Shown here: positions 54,125-64,000 of the stretch, one piece after another | How positions within the stretch are numbered: the stretch's first letter is position 1 | How the letters are laid out: every line of letters begins with the position of its first letter | DNA from: Dirofilaria immitis | Lineage: Eukaryota > Nematoda > Chromadorea > Rhabditida > Onchocercidae | DNA: 64,000 bases | Assembly (NCBI GenBank): GCA_024305405.1 | Contig: JAKNDB010000109.1 | Location: 2,046,001 to 2,110,000, forward strand | Reading direction: 5' to 3' | Program-made: the position numbers and the translations under genes | The notes under the pieces: model-generated | The model's input: only the letters and a program-made list of their open reading frames with translations | Database searches by the model: none | What the model was told of the DNA's origin: nothing

Positions 54125-57100
54125 AATTTACCTTCATTGTGAGTTTTCACGTTACAATAACGTTTATGATTAAGGACAGCTTCTATTTTAGCAAGTATTT
54201 AAGGACTTTGATGTATGAACTGTCCCTTATGAATCGGCTATTTTTTTTCAGCAAACTGATGTGGTATCACCGGGTTATAAAATGTTTTTTGATTATACGC
54301 TCACAGATATATTTTCTACCTCCTCAGCACAGTTAGTGTGCTTTTCCGTTTACGTAATCATTAATATCAAGATATTAACATTTTCTTTGTTTGAAATGGA
54401 TAATTTATAAAAAGCTTGATGCAGTTTCCGAATCTTCTTTTAATAGTTTCATGCCGACCAACCTTCCTGTTATTATGGATTAAGAAATTTATTTTATTAG
54501 ATTCTGTTATATCCAGCTTCCTTCATCGTTTACCCCATCCCACTATTTTATTCCGTTGAATTAACTTTTTATTCTATATATCAGTGGCTCATGTCTGGTT
54601 ATTAATCTCTAACTATGACTAATGTTTTGATAAGTTGCATTTCTGGATTCTGTACGCTTTTTTCTCTGCTTGATTTGTCATTGGGTGTCGAGTACTTGTT
54701 TTTACTCAGGTACCTAGAAGGACTATGTGAATTGTGAATATTATTATATTCAGTGGTTACTGTATCATCAGTGAGGTGTGGGTGAGTCCTTCTATGTTTT
54801 ATGGGTGAATTATGATGTTTTAATTATTGATCTCTGTGCTTCTTTAGCGTATATTCATTTAGCTTCTTGTACCCTTTTTCCTTGCAGTTCTGTTTTTATA
54901 TGCCCTCCTCTGTCTTATTTTGGAATTGTAATCATTTGCAAGGAGTTGATGGGTTTGTTGTGTCATCGCAGTTTTGCTGTTAACTTGCAATCATTTGAAA
55001 TAATCAGTATTGTATTGCATTTGCATTACAAGCACAGCCCTCAGTCACTGCTATACTTGTTAGATTTTCTCCCTATTTTTTTCTTCAGTTCTACGTTTTA
55101 AGCGTTTGTGTTAAAGGAAATTTTCTAACTTTTGTGAATTTCATTTATTGTTTAGGTGAATTGAGAATGACTTCATGTCTTTATCATTTTGTTGTAATTA
55201 AACTGTTCTTAAGTTTTTTTTTTTTTTTTTTTTATTTTGGGATATGAAATATTGTATTATATGATGTTTGGTTGTAATTATAGATCATCTCGTCTTCCTT
55301 TTGTTATAATACGTTATGGCTGCGTTGTATATACAGAAGTTTTCATTCACTCTGAGTGAACCGTCATCATTAACGCATCAGTATTATGACTTTCAAGTTC
55401 TTAAGACAGGATAAGGTAAATTGAAGGAGAACTTTATTTTAATGTTTTAAAACATGAATTTTATTAACAAAAACCAATTATTTCATTTAGTCTCCAGCTT
55501 ACTCTGATACTGGTAAGCGTAATTTTAATTCACATTGCTCTATAATTTATGTAGTTGCACGTAATATCCACAGTTCTTCAAACACGCACTTCTAAAAATA
55601 ACTGGAGCGCCATATGATGTTGCTGATGAAGTCTTAACGTTCAGCATTTCGTTAGTTTTGCGGTGCCTTTTATCTGTCGTCAAAATCATATAATCTGTTT
55701 AGTTGTTTTCTATACTTTTTTGCTGTATTACAAAGGATTGACGTCTATAAAAGTACTAAATATGTTTCCTTAAACATCTATGAGGGCTTTGAGAGCCATA
55801 CTAGTTATGACTAGTATCAAGTTGTGACTAGTATCTGGTGTCAAGCGATTTGCGATGTAAACGAATGTTAGTGACAGAAATAAGTCCAGATGAAAATATG
55901 TAGGCTGAGTTCTCTATGAAGTATATATGTCAAACGAAATCACGGAGTTTCGATAAAGTGTATAAATCGAGCGATTGAATGAATTAACAGATATAAGCAG
56001 TTGTGGAGATTCACAAAGAATTTACAGAATTGGTGACAGTTTGAATCTAAGTTTAAAAAAGTAATAAGGAGGAGTGACTAGTAATTGTTTATCGATATAT
56101 TTTATACTTCAAAAGAATGTTTCCAGTTGTATCTGGGTTTCATTCTCAAGACCGCTTTTGCGGAAGTGGTGAAAACCGATATCTTGGGTTCTCTTTAGCA
56201 ATTGTTGATTTGTTTTAGTTATGTACTAATTTGTTTGGATGTTGTGAGTTCCTAAGTAGTAACTTATTTCGAAAGAATGGTGATCGATCAAATCAAAGCA
56301 GTTACGACGTGGTGATCTCTTCTAAATATTCATCTAACTATAATTATAGTTTTATAAAAATGTGGGAAATGCTTATTCAAATGTTGCTTCTTGGATGGCA
56401 CACGACCGAACTAAATCTGTTGGAGATGGATTTTACTGGGCCGTGTGACGCACATCACAAAATTGTCCATTAGGAAGACTTAGTGTTATTTCAAGAAAAG
56501 ATGTTGGCTCTCTTACGTTGGAAGAAATCTGTTATAAAATTTTTTTGTTATTTCTGGATTTTGGTAGGAAAGAGTTATTAGAAGAGTTTACTAGGAGTGT
56601 TGTCATGCTCCAGTTTTATTTGATCAAATATTTGAAATTCCGCCCGCATTTAATCAACCAAGTGATAAATTTTAAGTGCTGAATGTAAGAGTAATATTAA
56701 GAGCATTGCATGGTTACTACTCGTAAGTTTTTATATCCTGAAAATATATCAATTATAAGTGGCAAGATGAATGTGGTATTGGTATCGAATTGAAATTTGA
56801 AAAGTGATGTCCATTTTTGGAAGAAACAACTAGAATTCAAATTATTTTGGGATCATTTTTGCTGTCCATAAATGTTTGAGGCTGTTTCTAGAAGAAAATA
56901 CAAGACTAGAGAAAAGAGGGAACCCCGCGGTATACTTTTAAACCTATTTAGTTTTTTTGTTGAAAAGATTTCCAAATCATTTCGCGTCTGATTTCCACCG
57001 ATGTTTTTTTTTCTTCTTTCATTATTCTTTTGTCGTTTATATTAACGAATATTAATCAAGCTTTCTTTTATGAACTTGAGGTCGTATTTCATTTTGCAGC

Positions 57101-57294
57101 TAAATGCTTAAATGCCGGAATAGTTCGGACTCTGCGAATTTAGCTTTAATAGAATTAATATATGCTAGATTTGAAAGACCGTAACTTGCAGAGGAAATGT
57201 GTTTTCGTTCTTTTGGTTATGCAATCAAGTGAGATACATTCTACTGATAATGTTTAAAGATCTTGCAGAACTGAATCTCAGTATTTCAGTATAG
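54125..57294. other. 3' flank of SET gene and intergenic DNA
   Basis: Unusually T-rich on the plus strand at 54125-55500, including a ~19-base T run near 55220. It should contain the SET 3' UTR and possibly undetected 5' exons of the next gene. Open frames at 54778-55101 and 56231-56473 lack conserved features; a short frame after an AG at about 56355-56440 could be an exon, but there is no supporting context. Confidence 0.45.
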
Positions 57295-60200
57295 GTATTA
57301 GAAGCAAAAGCATCACGTGATCTTCATGCAGTTATACTCAATGCTTTAAGTAGACCAAAATTATGCTTTTGGAATAAAAAAAGTAGAATATTAGACAAGC
57401 AAAAAAGTAGAGGTAGTCATACACGTAAAATATATGCTAGCCAGGTAAAGACTTATCCCCTATGGTGAAAACATTGTGCTATTTGCTGTTATCTTTTTGA
57501 ATTATTTTCCTTTTTTTTATGGTTGTCTATGAGTACTTATTTTTCGCGAGATTTTGGAATATGAGGAAGATGTTGGTTGGATGGAATTAAAAATTTCATT
57601 ATAAGTTTCTTTTTCATATATTTTAATCGCTTGTTCAGAGAATAATTCTCTAACCAAATAGAAGAAAAGTTTGCTTATTCTGAAAACACAAACTGCAGTT
57701 TGCAAGAATAATAAGTGAGAGTTGATATGTCATTTCGGTTACTTGGAGGTGTTAATATAAGCAGAGTAGCTGCTGTACATTTGGGAATTGGTCTGTCATA
57801 TGAATTACTTGGATTTCCGTTTAGAATATTTTGATGGATTACTTAGGGGCTCATTGTGAATTTCACTGCAAACTTCACTTCATTTCACTTCACTCAAGGG
57901 ATTCAGTTCCGTACTCTGAGTCATAGGAAGCTTACAAATATCAAGACATTTGTACTTTCTGTTCATTGATACGATGAAGTTGATTGTCATACATGGAAAG
58001 TGCAATCTATATTTATTCCTCGAAACTTTAATCGAACGATTCTCAGAAGAAAGCGGAGGGATGAGTGCTGATGACGTTGGCATACTATTGGTCTGTCCAT
58101 TGCTCAGACTTAGTTAGAAATGACTATTTACCATCTTTTTTCATTTTATTCTCGCCAAGTATTATACATTCCTGAAGTATTCCTTTTTGTCCTTTTCCAT
58201 TTATCAATTTTACATCATCTCAGACTTTCTTAAGCCTTAACACACATATTTTTATTCATTTTCCATCAAACCAATTCATTGTTATTTGCGATGCCACTCA
58301 AAACAAGCGAGCCTATCCTGGCTGCAATTCATAATGCATTATATAAAAGACACATGTCATGAATGCAGGATGATTTCGATTTTTAATATTTTTTCGGATG
58401 GAGTTAGAAGAAAGGATGAGAGAAGATTAGAATGTGGAATTATCTTGTTTGAATAGATTTGGGCCGGGTTTTTAGCTTTTCTTTCTCTGAAAATTGTTTT
58501 TCTGCTTCATTAGCAGCCTCAGAGACTTCATCTCCGAATTACAAATTTTGGGAAAATTTAAATCTTATAAGTTGATGATATTCATGAATAGTAGCGATTT
58601 TAACTATATCAACTGGTCTGTTTTACATTTAGTGTTGGTAAGCTATGAATTACTACTGTAAATGGGACGTTATTACCTGCACTGAGAAATATAAATATTT
58701 TCGTTGATGAACAAAATTGTGAAAAAAATTTAATGTAATTCAGCCGAATTGGTAGAACTGTATAAATTGCAGGGAAGCAAAAAATTGAAAATCCAGAAGA
58801 TAATTGTTCAAGAAAGGTGTCCCTACATACTTCAGAATGTCTGTGTTGCTATTACCAACATGATTTTGCGCCTTTTTTGCGCACATTCTATCTTACTACC
58901 TGTAATTTATTAGATGTAAACGCTGTTCGCAATGATTTTTAACGCACCAAACAATGCGTTTTTTCCAAACCGTTCGCAATGACTTCCTTATATATGGTAT
59001 AACCCAGGTAATCTATAGGTTTCAACTGATGGTGCAAATAAGTTAAGAATTTTGTTCTGGTATTTACTGAATTTTATTATATTGAGGTAGTAACTGGTAG
59101 TTTTCATTCAGCATATTATAAGTTTAAAAAGTATTCCGAACTATTTTTAATTAATGAAGCTGAATAGGACAAGGAATGCTTGCTGAATTAATTATTCTTT
59201 TCTAAGTCATTAGGAAGCTGGATATTTTTGGAATTGGATAAAGTAGCTAGTTAAGCGGTTTTAATAATATCAACTGCAGGACTGTCAATTATATTTCGTG
59301 GAACATACGAATTATATGTTGATCAAATCACTGAAAGTTGATCGAAATAACACATATTGCTACCCAAATTTAGTCAAACTTCATCTTCGACAAGGAATTA
59401 GGCAAATTTCACTTATGCTAGTAATGAAACAAGCCATGAATAGCATTTGTACATTGCCAATCGAAATACCATCACTTCAAACTGTCAATAACGGACAAGT
59501 TTTCAGGTCACTATCGAATTTTTTCTGTATTCATCATTAATGTGATTTTTTATTAGCTATCATTCAAATACGATTAAGAAATAATACTTTCTGATAAGGT
59601 TCGCCATTTGGAGTTGATTGAACTTTGACGTTCACGATTTATATCTTTTTTACAAAATAGTTTTTGATATGCATCAGATGAGAAACAGGAGAATTAAAAA
59701 TGTGTTTTCTGAAAATATATATCCTTTAAACAATTTTCTCTTTGAATTGAGCCAATTTTGTAAGTTTTATTTTTTGTATTAGTTGAATAATGCAACGGTA
59801 GATTTGGTAAATCAGTCTAGAATACCTGCTTGATGCAATTTCTGTTTATAAACATTCAGTACTTGATATTGAAAATCTGTAGAATGCGATGAATTACAAT
59901 TGCAGTTATTCAATATTTACTTCATTACCGTATGCTGCCTGTTCACGTCTCAGAGATAACAGTTTTATTCTTGAGCCTGATTTATCTTTTATGGACACAA
60001 CATTTTCTGATATTATTTATTTTATTAATGCCAAATCAATTGGCTCTGAACGAAATATACAACAATTTCGGGTTTGTTTTTCGGCATAGCATAAATGCTC
60101 TTTTGAAATCTAATATGTTGAAATTCGACATGTGACATATTATAATTGTTTGTTGCGCTAATTCTTCAATTGAAAAACTTTTGTGTAAAAACTCTCAAAA

Positions 60201-63200
60201 TCCTCTTCTGACTGCTGAAAAACTTCTCTGGAAAATTATTTCCAGATAAATGAGTATGGTAACCTGGTAGCAATGGAAAAATTTGTTGTTTATCATCCAC
60301 TAAAAGGTTTCTGTTTCGATTATTCTCAGCTTGCTCAGAAAATAGGTGTTCTTATTACTTGGAATAAATTTTTGAGGAACTTTTGATCACACTTTAGTAT
60401 AGTTTTTCCATAGAAGAATAGTGAAATTGAAATCATTATCAGGTAATCGTGAAGGTACCGAACAGTCAAATCAATTTATCGTTGAACTCGATTTGAAACG
60501 TTCAATACTGTATACTTTCATTCGTCTTCAAAGGAATTTATTGTCCGAATGTTTGTTCGATTTGCTTTTTAGGTTTTAGCTTAATCTTATCCAAATATTT
60601 TCAACTTTCGAAATTAACCTGAGTCAACTCTTAAGATTAAAGCCGGTAATTAATTTGCAGACCATCTCATCTCCTCCCGAAATGGATTGAATTCAACCGA
60701 GCACATTGCAAACAGACATGGCTTGAATCGTTTGCTGTTGATGGCCAATTGATGATGTTTACTGAATCCATTCGCAGTGTAATCAATCCTTTTGTAGCCT
60801 TGATAAACTGGAAAATTACAATACATAAAAAGTTTAATTATTTTGAGTACCTGATAGATCAACGGGAATTAGAGCCAGTTCAGTTCTTTATAGTTCAGAT
60901 ACAATATTAGTTTTAATATTTTCATATTCTGACATTAATTCTATTTTGAATAAAATCGTTATAACTTGTATAATAAGTTTCAGGAAATGGGAGCTACTTC
61001 CGAACTGTATTTAACTAATCTATGGATTCGAAATAGCTCAACGCGACTGTTACATTTAGATTTTGTTGGTGATATTGGTGTGCTACAAAATCAAACTTAT
61101 GCTGATTTGTCAACAAAAAATATTCCTACTTTCGGTAACTGAAAGTGCACTTTAATAGTGGAATTTTGGAAGCTATAACCGGCAATCTTAAATACTAAAA
61201 CACTAAATTTATGCCGAAATTATTTAATCGATTGATCCAAACAATAATGAAAGTCATCACTTCCACAGAGTCACTTAGTGATAATTATAATCTAATTTTC
61301 TCAATTTTTCCCCAACAAAACTTCCTCATCTGATTTGCACTTATCGAATGAGTTTTCCCCGCAATGCTAATTTTCCTGTCTTTCTATTGAAATTCATTGA
61401 TTTCGCTTGGGAATCCGGAACATTCATCTAAAATGTTTCATTTTTTCAAACCCGCCAGTGGAGACCGTAATTTTTGTATTTGTTAATCAGTTTTTTTGGC
61501 TACTCTAAGCAAAAACACTTCGACGTATTTAAAATCGACAGATTACAGGTGATGCGAGACAATTATATACACAAAGTGTCCGAAATATTCAATTAACAGT
61601 ATCACAGACGTCACGAAACAATACCGTTTTGAATATAACATCACCGACAACATCAAAGGTTAAAGTGACTTCGACATCTACAACAGTTTCTGTCGGGAGA
61701 GCAACAATACACAGAATTGATCGATTCTATTCCGAAATCGAAAATAATCACTCAAATGATGTTATAAATCATAAAATTTGGGAAGAAATCGATACGCAGA
61801 CAACGGAACGCCCAATTACATTGTCGCCACAATATCTCACTCATCAACAGAGGTAAATATTACATTGCAAAATTTTCATGCGTTAATCATCAATCAATCA
61901 AACTAATACACCAATTTTTGCACCAGTCACCAGCTGTTTGTTTCTCGAAAATTTCATTTAAATTTATAAACTGTGTTTGCATAAAAATCACGTCAATGAT
62001 AATGATTGAGCGATATGCTTGAAAATTTGCCTCAAAACTGAAGATAAACCGAAAACGTTCTTGACTGTCTGAATTAAGATACAACGAACATAGCACGCTG
62101 ACAAATGTTAGTTTTGAAATAATAAAATCATGATAATCCACTCATGACAGTCCAGCTCGAGTTTCTCAGATATAATCATAGACTGAATAGGATTAAAACA
62201 ATGGAGCTATCACAATAAAGGTCGAGCAATTCTCATCGAGAGTCTCTAAGTTACGAAATTAATTTAATTGTAATTATGGGATGTGCATATAAAATACATA
62301 AATTTCACCTTTACTTCTTATTTATTTTATTGATACTTGAAAAATTCTAAGATGAATTACATCCTCATACCTTCTTGCAAAATGAGACGAAGTGCAAGAC
62401 ATTTTTGATGCGTAGTACATCAACTGTATTATTTAACTATTACTGCAATAGTAATCCACTGAAGTAGTGTATCACAAAGAATATCAAGTTTACTCCAGAG
62501 TTAAGTGATTTCCTATAGTTTTCTAGTGCTACTGAGTGCTATGTTTAACAAGAAAAATAAGCATTTCTAAGCTAGTTTTATTAAATTATGCGTAATTTTG
62601 TTTTGAGATAAAACTTGCTTCAGTACTTGCCTGATAGCTCAATGAATTTTTGCTTAAACTGACAGAGATGGCAGGGAATCTATTATCAAAAATATAATTC
62701 CAAAAGTATAATAACGAGGAAGACATGAAAACTCTGGATATTTTCTTTCTTATTCATACATTGCAGCATTTGATTTTTTGATCTAAAAGTAAATTTTTAA
62801 AAAGAATAAAAGAATTCTCAGCTAGCCAACTTTCCCAAACTTTAAATTCGATGTGTGAAAAGTTTTGACAATTTTTCTTTTCTTGGTCCGCAGCTAATAT
62901 GATTTTGTCTGTTTATTTGTAGTAATTTCGACAAAAGATATCGAAAATGCAAGAAAGAATGTATTTCTCCTGAGTTATGGAAATTTTACAACTGGCTCAC
63001 CCAAACTGTCAGCGACAGTGAATGATTTTTGATAAAACCTAACAACACAAGCTTTACTCTCGATAAGATTACTGAAATCTTTGTATCAAAATAGATTGGG
63101 AAATACTAAGGAAATATTAAACAAACATATATCTTACTTCACTTATGGAGACTCAAATTCGCTCATCTACATTAGTACTTGACTATTCGTTACTTCTTTA

Positions 63201-64000
63201 CTCTGATACAAAGGGACTAAATTTGATAACATGAGCATAATATATGTTGAAGAACGCGAAAAAAAGTTTCAGTTCTCTCCACTTGTCAATGACATCAATC
63301 GCAGTGATGAAAAGTTGTCGAGGATATAGTACTTTTCTATTTAGGAAGCACATATTTCTAGAAATTGGTTTTTAGCAGTACATTTCTGAAACATTTCCTG
63401 ATAAAATCATTTTCTGGTATCCGTCCGGAAAACAAGAGGAAAGGGAACTACATGAAGGAATTTTACATGAATAGGACCAGATCACCAGAGCTCAATAAGC
63501 AACTACTAACAAATCTACTGACAACATGTCGAGCATATGCTTAAAATTCCCCACTATCTTATAACAAATGCTTTATTTGTCTGCTTAATCATAAATGCAA
63601 AATATTTTAATTTTCAAAAAAGTTGCTTTATTTATGCTGAAACTCAAGAAATAAAGTGTCCTGGAACATAGTGAGACGTATTGGCTCTTTCAGATTTACG
63701 ACAGATGTTAGCAAAGGCAATGACACGAAGGAGTCAGAAAAGAAACTTCTTGGAACCACGGAAAAAACGCAGGATATCACTCTTCAAAACAGTAATGATA
63801 GTATATTATTCTGGGAGATTAATATTCCCAAAGTTGATGAAAGCAAAGAAAATAATATACTTGACATTGATGACCATATTTACGATAATGAAATGGGAAA
63901 CGTACGAGGAGCAACAAAAGAAACGGATATTTTCCAACTTCCACAACAAGTTAATCCAGAAGAAGAGATTGTAGGAAGTACAACTGTTGGTAACAGCGAA
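57295..64000 (+). CDS. Unrecognised protein, probably extracellular (partial)
   Basis: Phased exons: 57295-57444, 59280-59506, 59906-60071, 60246-60306, 60443-60572, 60661-60877 (or 60892), 60984-61134, 61549-61852, 63694 to beyond 64000. At least 570 residues; neither the start nor the end is in the window. No frameshift is needed and every junction keeps phase. I do not recognise the family. The first part has isolated cysteines and mixed beta-like segments (MLIKSLKV, LPKWIEFNRAHCKQTW). The latter part is Ser/Thr/Asn-rich with many N-x-S/T sequons (NSS, NQT, NNT, NIT, NDS, NDT), then an acidic stretch. That composition suggests a secreted protein or the ectodomain of a membrane protein, but no signal peptide or membrane span is visible here. 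Exon 57295-57444 is basic and is joined to the rest only by phase. Confidence 0.6.
61853..63693 (+). other. Long intron of the unrecognised gene
   Basis: Bounded by CAGAG|GTAAAT and TCTTTCAG|ATTTACG with matching phase (2 to 1). The interior is AT-rich with no convincing exon on either strand. Confidence 0.5.

Noticed and set aside
54778..55101. 107-residue plus-strand open frame after the SET gene
   Set aside because: T-rich tract giving Leu/Phe/Cys-rich sequence; no conserved residues or splice sites.
56355..56446. Short frame ending GDGFYWAV after an AG
   Set aside because: Attractive composition, but only ~27 codons, no donor and no homology I can name.

Overview
The window looks like nuclear DNA of a nematode, most likely an AT-rich parasitic (filarial-type) species. 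Genes are split into many short exons by small AT-rich introns with GT..TTTCAG ends, intergenic DNA is very AT-rich, and the recognisable proteins are ordinary animal proteins. The species assignment is inference. I saw no bacterial, viral or transposase gene, and no rRNA or tRNA that I could support.

Layout: (1) 1611-10303, minus strand: an SH3 adaptor resembling the STAC family, with well-phased exons at 1611-5003 and a candidate 5' exon at 10156-10303. Its long intron holds an inverted pair of ~130-bp repeats. (2) 10304-28665: about 18 kb with no gene I can support, but several microsatellites and a polypurine tract. (3) 28666-32421, plus strand: an ankyrin-repeat protein resembling espin. 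(4) 33406-37906, minus strand: NOL10, a WD40 ribosome-biogenesis protein, in 14 exons. (5) 37907-41055: divergent intergenic DNA with a perfect short-loop G-quadruplex motif and a hairpin. (6) 41056-54124, plus strand: a large PHD+SET chromatin protein of the MLL5/SETD5 (KMT2E; C. elegans SET-9/SET-26) family in about 36 exons. (7) 57295 to beyond 64000, plus strand: an unrecognised, glycosylation-site-rich protein, cut by the window edge.

The most important general observation is that several conserved genes are broken by single-base frameshifts, mostly at short homopolymer runs, while every splice site and intron phase around them is intact. Nearly all would be explained by one base missing from the run, and one by an extra base. 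This looks like a sequencing or assembly error signature, not gene decay, and it will truncate automatic predictions. Three introns appear to use GC instead of GT donors, each supported by matching phase and family alignment. The genes do not form an obvious pathway or operon. NOL10 and the SET gene are divergent and could share regulatory DNA. I did not find a convincing new biological system.
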